NCBI RefSeq assembly: GCF_009184635.1
Contig: NZ_WELI01000009.1
Span: 124,001-188,000 of the forward strand
Reading direction: 5' to 3'
Source: Rudanella paleaurantiibacter
GTDB lineage: Bacteria; Bacteroidota; Bacteroidia; Cytophagales; Spirosomataceae
Length of the DNA stretch: 64,000 bases
Positions within the stretch are counted from its first letter, which is position 1. Each line of letters starts with the position of its first letter. Both the position numbers and the translations under genes were made by a program. This document shows, one piece after another, positions 1-9,117 of the stretch. The notes beneath the pieces are model-generated. The model had not been told where the DNA came from. It saw nothing but the letters and a program-made list of their open reading frames with translations, and did not search any database.

Positions 1-178
1 GTTTGGCTGTCGTCATCCGAACGCGTAATACAGCGGCCTCACTGTACAGCATTTTCACATTGTTGATTTCTTCAATGGGCCCCTGATAGGCATTGGTTTT
101 CCGGGTTGTTTTCGGCTCTTCGCAACCCCACACGCCAACCACCAGCAAGAGGCCACACCACAGCAAACGAGTCATCAT
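1..178 (-). CDS. lptC: LptC-like LPS export lipoprotein (5' part only)
   Basis: The first 59 codons run off the left edge of the window. The product starts with a hydrophobic signal and a lipobox-like end (VGVWGC, Cys about residue 19), followed by YQGPIEEINNVKMLYSEAAVL. The YxGPxEExxNVxxxYS pattern is what I know from Bacteroidota LptC, the inner-membrane-anchored periplasmic subunit of the LPS transport bridge. It is the last gene seen in the minus-strand series coaX, outer-membrane protein, PH-domain protein, lptC; coaX and an outer-membrane protein often neighbour lptC in this phylum. Two ATGs are adjacent (178 and 175); either could be the start. The lipoprotein reading is solid, the LptC name moderately so because most of the protein is missing. 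Confidence 0.7.
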   Translation of the reverse strand, partial: MMTRLLWCGLLLVVGVWGCEEPKTTRKTNAYQGPIEEINNVKMLYSEAAVLRVRMTTAK

Positions 179-231
179 TGTACAGCTGAAAAGTAGTCTT
201 TCGTTTAGTTCTTCTCTCCTAACACCAGTAT

Positions 232-699
232 TCACGCAGCCAGCAATCGACTCAAGTCGGCAACTAACTGCTTTGGCTCATCGGGCGTAAGCACGATCCG
301 GCGGTCGTCGGCCATACGCACCAGTACGTAATTTGAGCGTCGGGTGGCATACCAGGTCATCCGGCCCAGGGAAGCATTTACAAACCGGCCGTAATAGCCA
401 AACAGTCCCCCAACAGCAAACGCTCGCAGACTCAATTTCATTTGTTCAGGGGCTATTTCCTGCACCTCCCGAATTTTGTTCAGATCAAACGAAACCGCTC
501 CGAACAACCGGACCACTGTGAGTGTATTGGGCGTCAGGGTATATTTTTGGGGTTGGTAGCCGTAGCAAATGACCATCACAATGGCCAGCACCACACCCGG
601 CTTAAACGCCCCGAATGCCAACAGGGAAACCGTCAGGGCGAGCACAAGTCCTGTAATTACCTTAGCCGAATTATCCAACGAGACCGAATACTGCTTCAT
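232..699 (-). CDS. PH-domain-like membrane protein
   Basis: 155 residues from the internal ATG at 699. Two adjoining hydrophobic segments (about residues 12-50, ITGLVLALTVSLLAFGAF and VVLAIVMVICYGY) are followed by a beta-rich stretch (YTLTPNTLTVVRLFGAVSFDLNKI) typical of bacterial PH-like (bPH) domains. The open frame extends up to 747, but that start lies inside the transcription terminator of the preceding gene (hairpin 735-765), so the ATG at 699 (MKQYSVSLD) is preferred. It sits 53 nt upstream of lptC on the same strand. No catalytic residues are seen; a role in membrane or envelope binding is inference only. Confidence 0.65.
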   Translation of the reverse strand: MKQYSVSLDNSAKVITGLVLALTVSLLAFGAFKPGVVLAIVMVICYGYQPQKYTLTPNTLTVVRLFGAVSFDLNKIREVQEIAPEQMKLSLRAFAVGGLFGYYGRFVNASLGRMTWYATRRSNYVLVRMADDRRIVLTPDEPKQLVADLSRLLAA

Positions 700-726
700 A
701 CACCTACCATCGTCTACCCTACCGAT

Positions 727-765
727 AAAAAAAGGCGTGTGGCTCATAGACTATGCACCACACGC
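727..765 (-). terminator. Rho-independent terminator after the outer-membrane protein gene
   Basis: The arms GCGTGTGG (735-742) and CCACACGC (758-765) pair fully, with a 15-nt loop. In minus-strand RNA the hairpin is followed by C and seven U (727-733). It lies 24 nt past the stop of the outer-membrane protein gene. Confidence 0.8.
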
Positions 766-788
766 TTTTGTATTGATTGATTGAATAT

Positions 789-2162
789 TTAGTCGAGCAC
801 CGGCTTACGGAACCACCAGTCGTTCAGAGAGAGACCCAGCGCAAACCGCACGTACCGCTCCCGAATCTGCGAGCCAACCAGAGCCCCCCGTTGGCCACCC
901 TGCACGCTCAGGTTGACATAATTTACAAAGTACGAGCCCATCGGTAAAGACAAGCCAAGGCTACCGTTTACATCTTTTACCCGCTGCCCGTCTACCAGGT
1001 AGGGCGTCTGATTAACCTGAAAACCAGCACGATAAGTGACTAAGTCCCAGTATTTGGTCGAATTGGCTTTGGGCATATATTCCAGACCAACACCGATGGT
1101 CATGGCATCGAGCAAATTACCCGACCGACCATTCACGGCCTGAAACTGTGACCATCTCTGGAAACCTACATCCAAACCTACCATCAGCTTATTGATCTGC
1201 TCAATGCTGATGCCGAAGTGGGCCTGTTGCGGCAACCGAATCGACGAGGCCACGTTGGCCCGCAGGGTATCTTCGTCGGAGAGGCTATTACCCCCTCCAC
1301 CGGTGCCGGTACCCAGCGAAACCTGCTGATACACATCCGTTTCGGTAGCCCCAACCCGAGTCGCCGGGTCGATAGTAGCGCCGAGGTTCAGCGACCATTT
1401 TTCGCTCAGTTTGGGTCGCCAGCCGGCCCCAAGCCGCCACACAAAATCATTATAAAGCACCCGGTTTGAGCGCGAAACCACAATATCCTGCGGTTGTGGA
1501 TTGAGCTGCTGCGAGGTCGGTGCTACATCATTAATCAACACCCGGGCATCGGAGTTATTGGTAATGTTGCCGAACAGGAAGCCCGCTTCGGCCCCCACAT
1601 AAATATTTTTACCCAGTCGAAAGCCGGTAGTGTAGGCAGCCTTATTGATGGCTCCACGACCTGAGTAGGTGTATTCAGCTTCGTAAATGGTATTGGTGTT
1701 GTTGCGCAGTACCCGACCATAACTCTTAGTCGAATAGTCGACGTAGGTGTAAGGCCGTAGGCTGAGCATCATGGTCCAGCGCGATGAGGCCGGAAACGCC
1801 AACGCAACATAGTTGAGGTTGGCTCCAAAATCGCGCTGACTTTGCGTTTGCCCGGCGCGGAGTTGGCTGATTTGGGGTTTGTACTGACCAATGAGACCCA
1901 CTTCAAAAGCCGTAAAACGACCCCGGCGAGCCAACAACGCGGGGTTTTGCATATTTAGGTAAAACGGACTGGCATTGCTGACGCCGATGCCTCCCATGCC
2001 CAGATTAGCCGCATTCGTTGGGTTGTAGGGCTCCCCAACCCCAAGGGCTGAGTACGGCGAGTTGCCTAAACCTTGTGCCCGGGTTAGAGCAGGAGCAGTG
2101 AGAGAGAGAACGAGAGCAAAAACTTGGACACGTCTACGGATTAGCCGGTAATTTCTTGACAT
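789..2162 (-). CDS. Outer-membrane beta-barrel protein of unknown function
   Basis: 457 residues with a signal peptide (hydrophobic core about 12-25, AxA-type end near TRAQ). The mature part begins GLGNSPYSALGVGEPYNPTNAANLGMGG and is rich in alternating beta strands and Tyr/Gly. This is typical of the PorV/FadL-like outer-membrane proteins common in Bacteroidota, and residue 457 follows a short WWFRKP end. The start overlaps the 3' end of coaX by 29 nt, so the two genes are co-transcribed and probably translationally coupled. A strong terminator follows at 727-765. The substrate is unknown; a role in hydrophobic transport or surface secretion is only inferred from the fold. Confidence 0.75.
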   Translation of the reverse strand: MSRNYRLIRRRVQVFALVLSLTAPALTRAQGLGNSPYSALGVGEPYNPTNAANLGMGGIGVSNASPFYLNMQNPALLARRGRFTAFEVGLIGQYKPQISQLRAGQTQSQRDFGANLNYVALAFPASSRWTMMLSLRPYTYVDYSTKSYGRVLRNNTNTIYEAEYTYSGRGAINKAAYTTGFRLGKNIYVGAEAGFLFGNITNNSDARVLINDVAPTSQQLNPQPQDIVVSRSNRVLYNDFVWRLGAGWRPKLSEKWSLNLGATIDPATRVGATETDVYQQVSLGTGTGGGGNSLSDEDTLRANVASSIRLPQQAHFGISIEQINKLMVGLDVGFQRWSQFQAVNGRSGNLLDAMTIGVGLEYMPKANSTKYWDLVTYRAGFQVNQTPYLVDGQRVKDVNGSLGLSLPMGSYFVNYVNLSVQGGQRGALVGSQIRERYVRFALGLSLNDWWFRKPVLD

Positions 2163-2889
2163 TATAGTGTAAAATACGATTCAGTCCCCACAGTACCAAC
2201 GGCGGCACTGCAAATATCGGGGGTTTCAGACGACTTTCAAACAACGGACCGTCGCCCCCGCACACAAGTACCCGCCCAGCCGGGTATTCAAGCCGGTATT
2301 CGGCCACAATTCCGTCCAGTTCGAGCCGCATCCCGTTCAGGGCTCCGCTCAGCATGGCCTCGCGGGTATTACGGGCATCGAGCCGGGGCCAGGCAGGCGG
2401 GTTGGCCCGATCTATTTCCAGCAACGGCAGCCGGGCCGTAAACTCATGCATAGCCTGCAGGCGCATACGCAGCCCCGGCGCAATGAGCCCCCCCTGAAAC
2501 ACACCCGCTCGGTCGAGCCGGTCGGCGGTGATGCAGGTACCCAGATCCAGAATGAGGCAATCTTCATTCGGATACAGGTGCATGGCCCCCACTGCAGCGG
2601 CCACCCGGTCGGCACCGAGGGTGTGGGGGGTATCGTACGCTTTCTGGATTGGAACGGGCGTTTGCCCATCCAGAAACACCCACTGCTCCACACACGCTAC
2701 CTGTAGCAACGGCGGCAGTGTCTCGGCCGGATAGCTCGTCGACGACACAATACCTGCATTGGCTGGCTGTTGAGCTAATGCCTGCGCCAGCTCATCGACC
2801 GAGACAAACTGCGCCGTACGAACCAGTTTATCTTGGCTAAACCACCCTGCTTTAAGCCGGGTGTTTCCCCAGTCGATAGCAACATTCAT
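2134..2889 (-). CDS. coaX: Type III pantothenate kinase
   Basis: 251 residues, the normal length for CoaX, which phosphorylates pantothenate in the first step of coenzyme A synthesis. Actin-fold phosphate motifs are visible: DWGNT at residues 6-10, LGADR at 91-95, DLGT at 115-118 and GGLIAPG at 133-139. The GADR and D-G-T motifs are the usual type III signatures (family knowledge). Start MNVAIDWG is at the expected position just before the first strand. The 3' end overlaps the outer-membrane protein gene by 29 nt. Confidence 0.95.
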   Translation of the reverse strand: MNVAIDWGNTRLKAGWFSQDKLVRTAQFVSVDELAQALAQQPANAGIVSSTSYPAETLPPLLQVACVEQWVFLDGQTPVPIQKAYDTPHTLGADRVAAAVGAMHLYPNEDCLILDLGTCITADRLDRAGVFQGGLIAPGLRMRLQAMHEFTARLPLLEIDRANPPAWPRLDARNTREAMLSGALNGMRLELDGIVAEYRLEYPAGRVLVCGGDGPLFESRLKPPIFAVPPLVLWGLNRILHYNVKKLPANP

Positions 2890-3204
2890 GAACGTAACGG
2901 TAAATGTGGGCGCAAAAATGGATATAAGCGGGGGAATTAACGAAAATTAAGAAACGGAGGAGAGCACAGATGTAATGGATTGAGGGGATTTACACGGATT
3001 ACTCGTGCCGGGGGCTGTTAAAAAAGCGGAATATGGCGACTCTTAACACCATACTCCGCCTTAACATGACTACCCGCACTATATGAGTGCTTAAACAGAA
3101 CTCAATGTACAATGACTAGCGCAAAGTTCATAAGTAAAACCTTGATTATCAATAGTTAATCCAATTTTCCATATACATTATACATTGCCCATTTATTTAG
3201 TCTA
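2890..3204. other. Intergenic region with terminator and degenerate repeat
   Basis: I see no gene in these 315 bases. A degenerate repeat of the CACGGATT type occupies about 2962-3009 (see the copy at 52844-52930). A hairpin at 3026-3059 ends the next minus-strand gene. The rest is AT-rich with no clear signal. Confidence 0.5.
3020..3059 (-). terminator. Terminator of the giant secreted protein gene
   Basis: In minus-strand RNA the arms GCGGAGTATGG and CCATATTCCGC (3049-3059 and 3026-3036) pair with one G-U wobble and are followed by six U. It lies about 145 nt after the stop at 3205. Confidence 0.75.
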
Positions 3205-6200
3205 TCACTGACAGCTTTTCCAGAGGATTGGCACAGGTGGGTTGGTACTGGTTATGCTCTCCCACGTGCCATTCAGGTTTCTTTCGGCCCTGTATTCAGT
3301 ACGAGTGAACGAGATCGGTTTCCCGTCGGTGTCATAACTATAGTCGACCGTATACCCCCGCTCTGCGTAAAAATTAATACTTGGGTCTGCATATTTTTCC
3401 AAATAACTGATCACAGGTGCCCCGAAGTAGAATTTCCCCTGATGAATAAGCGGAGTTTCCAGCGGTTCTATGTCTATAACACGACCCAAATCCTCCAGAA
3501 ACCGATAGCCTTTTAGAAACCCTAACCCACCACTTTCCTGGTTCTGAGCGTTCAATTCCGTACCAAATTGCTTTTGGCTGGTGTCGTAAACCAACGTGAC
3601 ACTGGTCAAATCGTCACCTGGGTCATCGTAATCACAAATGACCGTCCCCTCCGCTTCGTTGTAGGTATATCGTTTTTCCATCCAACCCCCATATCCATAA
3701 ACGATCCGTGCGGTTTGTAGATACCCGTTTGGGTAGTAACTCAGCGTGATGCTATAGCTTGAAAAAGCGGCCAGACTCGCTTCGGCAGGGCTACGATACT
3801 GGATGTGCGTAATCTGTCCACTTTCAGACAGTTTATAGCGAAGTACGCTCCGAACGCCAGAAAAAGAAGAAGTAGTATAGAAGTACTGCTCAATCTGGTT
3901 CGTTCCATACACAAAGGTTTGGCTGTTCGTCGGAGATAAAACACGAGGTGACGAACCATCTCCCAAAGCGTACAGATCAGCTCCTATTACTTTGCCCTCC
4001 GCATTATAACTGAATACCGTTTCTTGGATCCCGGAATCGGTAAGAAACGTTCTGATCTTTTGAATTCGATTATCAGCATCTTTTACAATCTGACGGTGGA
4101 TTCTGGGCGCATAATTATTTTCAATGCGATCAATACAGTTTTCAACCAGGCGGCAAAAGTCCACATTGACGGGTGTCTGCCCCAGCGGTATCGAATCGAG
4201 ATCCATAGCTACTCTGCCTTCAAGCACGATAGGGCTCCAGACAAACTCGGCTTCCAGTTCGGGTTTCAGGCCAATAGCACTACTCACGATAAGGCCGGTA
4301 TTGTTAAAGTTGCAGGTTCCTTCCAGAGCCGCATACCCCTCGACCCCAACTTCTACCTTCCAGTTGTCCTGCTCATAAAATTTGACACCTGCTTTGGGTT
4401 TCAGGCCAATCTGGGCTTTCCCTTTCACCGCAAGCTCAAGCGGTTTGTCGGGGTGTTGCAGGGGACTGGGTAGCGTAATATCGCTCCAACCTTGCCCTGC
4501 CCGCCACAGTTTGCCGATCCCTACGCGCTGTGTAGTGTTGAGCAGTTCGCCATCGAACCCGATTTCGGCTTCCAGTTCGCTTGTAAGATCGAGTCCGGCA
4601 GTGGGTCTAAAAACAATAGGCACCGGCACACCACCAATAAAGACAAACCGGATGTAAGGGGCTTTGCGCTCCCATTTATCAATGGGTATCGCTTCTTTAT
4701 ACGTAATCTTACCCGTGGCTTTAAGCCGTAACCGCAGGTTGTTTTCCACCTGAGCCATGCACCGAAATTCACTCAGGTTACTGTTGGCCACCTTCAGCCC
4801 AAAATCCATCGTTACCCGCAGCGAGTCGGTCGCTGTACCCACCACGTTAATTTCAACATCACGCTCGCGTTCGGTATCCTCGGCGGTCTCCACTTTTTGT
4901 TTCCCTTTAAACTGCCCGGTAAACTGTGTCTGCATCGTTTTTTTCAGAACAGCCTGCCAGGAGATGTCAGCTTCTTTGGTTATGTCCGACAGATCGCCGG
5001 GCTCGAAGGTTATCTCGGTTTCAATATCACCGTTTGTGGTCGAAAGGCTTCGCGTCGACGTAACCTGCCCAATAAAACCGAATGGTGTTCCGGTGGTCTG
5101 GGCAAACACGGCCCACTCCCCCTCAAAAAGCCCCGATTTGGCGGCCAATCGCCCACCCGCGCTCATGCTGCCGATGTTTCGGAAAGCCGGCACGCCCCGA
5201 AACCGGATGGTCATTGGTGTACGCGCGATAATTTGCCCATTGTTGGCCGGATCAAAGCCAAACACATTGGGTTTCAGCACAAGGGTTCCCTGCACCTGAG
5301 TCGAACCTTCATCATCACCCAACAGCCTCAGCCGACTACCCGTCCCGAGCGTCAGGGTACCATTTTGCTGGATATTCTGGCACACCACGGTCCGGTTGTC
5401 GGCAACGGTGACGATATGGTCGGTCGAAATGGTGACATTATCGGCCCCACCCGGCACCCGCCCGCACGACCAGGTGTCGGGGTCATGCCAGTTTCCCGAG
5501 CGCACCGACACCATATCATCACACGTGGTCACACACAACGACACAACCCGGATGGGCACCCCAACGGTATCAACCTGCGACGAGAGTGTGGCCACCACCC
5601 GGAGCCGGTACCCATTGGCCCGTAGCACCGCGCGCGGAATGGTAGCCCTGATTACTCCCGAACCGGAAGCCAGTACAGTACCAATCACCAATGGTGCACG
5701 CCAGCTACCGAGCGAGTCGGAGAGTTGTACCCGGAACCGATTACCGGATGGATGGGTGACCGATACAGAATAAGGCACTGCAAACTCCTCTTGCCGACAC
5801 CATTCGGCGGGAATTTGGCCGATTACGGGCGAGGGCAACGCCGGTAATACCACCGAAACGGCTACTCGCTGCTCACTGGGAGACGGGCAGGCTGTAGAGG
5901 TGCAGGTGACAGAGTACGTGGTACTCACCGTGGGGGAGACCTCTACAACTGGACTTGTGTCGTTGGTTGACCAGCGCACCGTACCCGCCGAGCAGCCCGT
6001 GGCCGACAGTGTCAGGCTGGAACCTAAGCTGACCGTAACCTGAGCAGGGTTAGTTTGTTGTTGCCCCGGCTGCCCGGTCACTACTATCGACACGGCCGTG
6101 CAGGGAGTCGAACCGTTTTCGCAGGCTCCAGTCAGGGTCATGCCATTGGTCCAACCGGTGCAGGGTGGGTTTGTAGCAGTGACAGCCGTACTCGAATGGG

Positions 6201-6495
6201 TGGTGGTGGGTATGGCGCAATACACACACTGACCGCTACCGGTGGCCTGTAGTATCCAGGCACTGCCATTCCAGAAAATAGCCGCCGAACCCGAACACCC
6301 CTGGCAGCCATTGGCGGTAAAGCCCGACGATTTTCGATACCGGTTTTTACCGTTTTGTTGCCCATCGAACTGGTACGTTCCATTGAGCGAATACGTGTTG
6401 TAGGCGGCATTGCCCGCCCCCGAGACAGTTACAGACTGGGCGTTGGCGTAGTGGCAAGCCAAAAGGCATACAATCAGAATAAGTCTGAACAGCAT
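3205..6495 (-). CDS. Large secreted protein with Ig-like, G8-like and Rhs-like regions
   Basis: 1,096 residues with a clear signal peptide (about 1-19, ending HYANA-Q). An N-terminal Cys/Ser/Thr-rich region contains CxxC-type pairs (NGCQGCSG, QCVYC). An Ig/PKD-like segment (about 135-215) and a second beta domain follow. Then comes a G8-like piece, about 325-400 (SGNWHDPDTWSCGRVPGGADNV), which is commonly found in Bacteroidota surface proteins. A long charged beta-rich middle follows. From about 830 there are YD/Rhs-like strands (FSYNAEGKVIGAD, LSYYPNGYLQTARIVY, KRYTYNEAEG). I see no type IX sorting domain at the C-terminus, which ends at VPILWKSCQ. The function is unknown; adhesion or surface interaction is inference. 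Confidence 0.7.
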   Translation of the reverse strand: MLFRLILIVCLLACHYANAQSVTVSGAGNAAYNTYSLNGTYQFDGQQNGKNRYRKSSGFTANGCQGCSGSAAIFWNGSAWILQATGSGQCVYCAIPTTTHSSTAVTATNPPCTGWTNGMTLTGACENGSTPCTAVSIVVTGQPGQQQTNPAQVTVSLGSSLTLSATGCSAGTVRWSTNDTSPVVEVSPTVSTTYSVTCTSTACPSPSEQRVAVSVVLPALPSPVIGQIPAEWCRQEEFAVPYSVSVTHPSGNRFRVQLSDSLGSWRAPLVIGTVLASGSGVIRATIPRAVLRANGYRLRVVATLSSQVDTVGVPIRVVSLCVTTCDDMVSVRSGNWHDPDTWSCGRVPGGADNVTISTDHIVTVADNRTVVCQNIQQNGTLTLGTGSRLRLLGDDEGSTQVQGTLVLKPNVFGFDPANNGQIIARTPMTIRFRGVPAFRNIGSMSAGGRLAAKSGLFEGEWAVFAQTTGTPFGFIGQVTSTRSLSTTNGDIETEITFEPGDLSDITKEADISWQAVLKKTMQTQFTGQFKGKQKVETAEDTERERDVEINVVGTATDSLRVTMDFGLKVANSNLSEFRCMAQVENNLRLRLKATGKITYKEAIPIDKWERKAPYIRFVFIGGVPVPIVFRPTAGLDLTSELEAEIGFDGELLNTTQRVGIGKLWRAGQGWSDITLPSPLQHPDKPLELAVKGKAQIGLKPKAGVKFYEQDNWKVEVGVEGYAALEGTCNFNNTGLIVSSAIGLKPELEAEFVWSPIVLEGRVAMDLDSIPLGQTPVNVDFCRLVENCIDRIENNYAPRIHRQIVKDADNRIQKIRTFLTDSGIQETVFSYNAEGKVIGADLYALGDGSSPRVLSPTNSQTFVYGTNQIEQYFYTTSSFSGVRSVLRYKLSESGQITHIQYRSPAEASLAAFSSYSITLSYYPNGYLQTARIVYGYGGWMEKRYTYNEAEGTVICDYDDPGDDLTSVTLVYDTSQKQFGTELNAQNQESGGLGFLKGYRFLEDLGRVIDIEPLETPLIHQGKFYFGAPVISYLEKYADPSINFYAERGYTVDYSYDTDGKPISFTRTEYRAERNLNGTWESITSTNPPVPILWKSCQ

Positions 6496-6633
6496 TGCAT
6501 TGGGAGTTTAGCGTAGGGGCTATTGGCAGCATATCAATGTCGACGCTCTATCCGTGCAGCTTTACGCTCCACAGTAGGGCAGCCTCGAGCTGCCAGAGCT
6601 GGGTGTTGGCATTGATAGTCGGAGAGCTACCCG

Positions 6634-7224
6634 TCAATCAGGCAGGCTGAACGCTTTCTTAACGGCCTCATAGTTAGTGTAATCCAGGTTGGCCAACCGG
6701 CCGTTTTTGAGCGTAGCTGCCGGAATTACAACCACTTTCATCGAAAAGTCGTACAGGTTGGTCACCCGGCTACCAGCTTCATTAAACCGATTCATCGTTA
6801 CCTGATTAGACGTGTAGTTGAAACTGTAGAAATCCCGCTGATTGGAAGGAATCCAGGCATAATCGAGAAATGAAGGAACCGCAAACCAGTAACCGGGATT
6901 TGCCTGATTGCTAATTGATGCATAGCCCAGCACCAGTGAATTGGCCACCGAAACGTCGGCCGGAAGCTTATATACGTTCTCAAACGCATTGCTTCGGTCG
7001 GTTGCTTTCAACCAGGTGATCTGCGTGACATTGGCCGAGCCAACTTCACCTTTTGGGCCCTGGGCTCCAGCAGCACCCGTAGCCCCTGTAGCTCCAGTAT
7101 CGCCTTTGGGACCGACCGGGCCCTGCGGTCCGGGATCACCTGCAGGACCTTTGCACTGAGTAAACATCAAACTGGTAGCCAACAAAAAGGCTGAAAAGAA
7201 GCGAGTGTTGCGATGTAGTTTCAT
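6634..7224 (-). CDS. Collagen-like repeat lipoprotein
   Basis: 196 residues. The signal peptide ends in a lipobox (SLMFTQC, Cys24), so the product should be lipid-anchored. It is followed directly by about 12 Gly-X-Y triplets (residues 26-62: [19 protein letters not shown] and on), a bacterial collagen-like stretch, and then a globular domain of about 130 residues with no motif I recognise. Such lipoproteins are common in Cytophagales. It stands 138 nt upstream of the giant secreted protein and downstream of two lipocalin-like genes on the same strand, which suggests a shared surface-related operon. Function unknown. Confidence 0.75.
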   Translation of the reverse strand: MKLHRNTRFFSAFLLATSLMFTQCKGPAGDPGPQGPVGPKGDTGATGATGAAGAQGPKGEVGSANVTQITWLKATDRSNAFENVYKLPADVSVANSLVLGYASISNQANPGYWFAVPSFLDYAWIPSNQRDFYSFNYTSNQVTMNRFNEAGSRVTNLYDFSMKVVVIPAATLKNGRLANLDYTNYEAVKKAFSLPD

Positions 7225-7251
7225 GGCATTGAATTGGTTTAAGGTAGTGTT

Positions 7252-7713
7252 TTAGTAACAGGCAGGCCCGTGCTTTCCCGATTTGGCCGGGATATAGGAA
7301 CGGTTACCTACCAGAATGTTCTGTTTTTCGTCGAAAGCAAGCGGCAGGAACGTTGGCTCACCGTTGTCAGGCGTCAGTACGAGCGATACACCGCCCCCGT
7401 TTTCCTGTACGGTCCAGGTACCAGCTTCGGTGGCCGGGCCCGTCATATCAAAGCTCGCTTCTGCGTAAAAGGTATACGTGCCTTGCGGACACAGGTCCAT
7501 CTTCTGCGAGCGGCTGAATCCGCCTGAGTACGAGCTGTAGGTATGGAAATAGTTGAGCCGCGTGCCCGCCAGCGTCGTTCGCCACTCAGCCACAACGTCC
7601 GAGTCGCCCCCACCGAAGGAGGCCGAGTCGTCGTCATTTCCCATGTTGAAGTACACAAGCAAGCCAAAGGCACCCCATAGCCAGGTCTTTCTCGATTTAA
7701 AGTCGATAGCCAT
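7252..7713 (-). CDS. Small lipocalin-like protein, membrane-anchored
   Basis: 153 residues. A short hydrophobic segment (about 10-23, TWLWGAFGLLVYFNMG) precedes an acidic Gly/Asp/Ser linker and a beta-rich domain containing AEWRTTLAGTRLNYFHTYSS, GTYTFYAEASFD and AGTWTVQENGG. This resembles the second half of the next gene upstream (7738-8529), which has LVGAWAHTRYYGSG and LFFYPDGRIGSGDSSG at matching positions, so the two look like paralogues. The spacing of 24 nt to that gene suggests one operon. No catalytic motif; function unknown. Confidence 0.55.
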   Translation of the reverse strand: MAIDFKSRKTWLWGAFGLLVYFNMGNDDDSASFGGGDSDVVAEWRTTLAGTRLNYFHTYSSYSGGFSRSQKMDLCPQGTYTFYAEASFDMTGPATEAGTWTVQENGGGVSLVLTPDNGEPTFLPLAFDEKQNILVGNRSYIPAKSGKHGPACY

Positions 7714-7737
7714 ACGAATCGTTGTTTTGAGGTTGAA

Positions 7738-8529
7738 CTACTGCGTCCGGTAGTAGATTTGTTTGCCCCCGTTGCGGTACAGAAGCATTTTTTGGCCGTC
7801 GGTCGCCATGCCGTACTCGGCATAGAGCCGGTCGGCCCCACCGCCCACGTTACGAATCCAGATTTGATCGGAGCCTTTAGTGTACCAGCGAACACCCTCC
7901 AGAATCTGCACGCCGTCAGAGTTGCTGCTAACCGAACTACCGCCCATACTGGCGTTGCCCGAAGAGTCGCCGGAGCCGATACGACCATCGGGATAAAAAA
8001 AGAGCGTGGTCCGCACCGAACCATAAAACTCACCACTTCCGTAGTAGCGTGTATGCGCCCACGCACCCACTAATCGACTGTTGCGAGGCAGTCCGTCGGG
8101 GCCACCGCCCGCTGTTGTGCCAGCGGGTTTTGCCGACGACCCTGTAGCGGCTGTTTTGGCCACTTTAGTAAATACCCCGCCCATAACGGGTATATTCAAT
8201 AGGCCAACCCCAACAACCAGTTTGCCATTTTGGAGCATAGCCTCAAACTGGTACGCCGTCTGGTCGGTCGGATACGTAGCCGTTCCAGCCAACAGGTTAT
8301 TCTGCATAGCCGCGCTGACGGTATAGGTCTCTCGGGCTCCACTTAGTTGGAGTACCAGTTCGCCGGTATAGTTAGCCCCCGATTGTCGGAGGGTGAGCAT
8401 CGAAACCACCTGAACCGACTCATTTTGGGGCGAGGTCATGGTTCCCTGCCAGGTGCCCACAACCGACTGGGCCTGCATCAAATCCGGGCTCATCAGGAAA
8501 AGGAGTAAAGCAAAACGGAAGATCATCAT
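7738..8529 (-). CDS. Secreted two-domain lipocalin-like protein
   Basis: 263 residues with a signal peptide (about 1-20, ending LMQAQS). The first domain (about 22-125) starts VVGTWQGTMTSPQNE and carries a Thr/Gly barrel pattern. A Gly/Ala/Thr linker (about 128-147) leads to a second domain (about 152-263) with LVGAWAHTRYYGSG and DRLYAEYGMATDGQKMLLY. The W-x-G opening and strand pattern suggest lipocalin-like beta-barrels. It is nearly contiguous with the membrane protein gene upstream (4 nt) and the paralogous gene downstream (24 nt). Ligand unknown. Confidence 0.6.
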   Translation of the reverse strand: MMIFRFALLLFLMSPDLMQAQSVVGTWQGTMTSPQNESVQVVSMLTLRQSGANYTGELVLQLSGARETYTVSAAMQNNLLAGTATYPTDQTAYQFEAMLQNGKLVVGVGLLNIPVMGGVFTKVAKTAATGSSAKPAGTTAGGGPDGLPRNSRLVGAWAHTRYYGSGEFYGSVRTTLFFYPDGRIGSGDSSGNASMGGSSVSSNSDGVQILEGVRWYTKGSDQIWIRNVGGGADRLYAEYGMATDGQKMLLYRNGGKQIYYRTQ

Positions 8530-8533
8530 GGCC

Positions 8534-8941
8534 TTACGCAGCTACCTGACTAATCACCTGTTGGCGTTCACGATTATAGCAATAAAGTAATGCCAGCCCC
8601 ATAACCAGCCGCAGGAACGTGTCGGCCAGGAAAAAGCCGGTAAGGGGTGCATCTTTCAGAAGGCTATCCACCGTACCTACCCCAATTCCACCCAATACCA
8701 CAATAGCCGAGACGAGCAATACGGTCTGTAAACTGGCTGAGTTTGATAAATTCCGGTTCAACAGGGCCAGCAATGCCAACCCAAAATTTGACAATCCCAG
8801 ATACCGCATCAGCGAGATATGGCTGACATCATAAGGGTCGATTCCGTAGCTTTTCAGAAGCCAGGTGGTGGCAAACAGCATGACCCCCGACAAGAGCAGG
8901 CCATATAGCCCCAAAATCAGTAGCACGAGTGAACGAGACAT
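8534..8941 (-). CDS. Four-helix membrane protein of unknown function
   Basis: 135 residues with four hydrophobic segments: about 4-28, 46-64, 72-92 and 105-122. No conserved polar motif is visible. It opens the minus-strand gene series that continues through the lipocalin-like and collagen-like genes, unless the tiny frame at 8978-9061 precedes it. A candidate regulator site lies about 180 nt upstream (9118-9135). Function unknown. Confidence 0.6.
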   Translation of the reverse strand: MSRSLVLLILGLYGLLLSGVMLFATTWLLKSYGIDPYDVSHISLMRYLGLSNFGLALLALLNRNLSNSASLQTVLLVSAIVVLGGIGVGTVDSLLKDAPLTGFFLADTFLRLVMGLALLYCYNRERQQVISQVAA

Positions 8942-8977
8942 AAAACGTGGAATTTTAGATGAATGTCCTCTCCTCTG

Positions 8978-9061
8978 TCAGAGCAGTACCAGCCCCAACA
9001 TCCCAATGGCAATGGCCAGAGCCGAGAGCACCAGAACCATAAACCAACGGTAGCGTTTCAT
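8978..9061 (-). CDS. Possible 27-residue membrane peptide
   Basis: A short frame MKRYRWFMVLVLSALAIAIG and on, 27 residues: a basic N-terminus, one hydrophobic helix and a TGA stop. It lies 36 nt upstream of the four-helix membrane protein, in the same direction. Its charge pattern is what a real one-helix protein would show, but a frame this short can arise by chance. No ribosome site decides the matter, since this phylum rarely uses one. Confidence 0.3.
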   Translation of the reverse strand: MKRYRWFMVLVLSALAIAIGMLGLVLL

Positions 9062-9117
9062 AACGAATTGGGGCAGAAAGAACAGGACAAAGGTCTGATC
9101 CTCAGCAGCCGGAGACA

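Noticed and set aside
232-747. Longer start at 747 for the PH-domain protein
   Set aside because: The extra codons overlap the terminator hairpin of the upstream gene.
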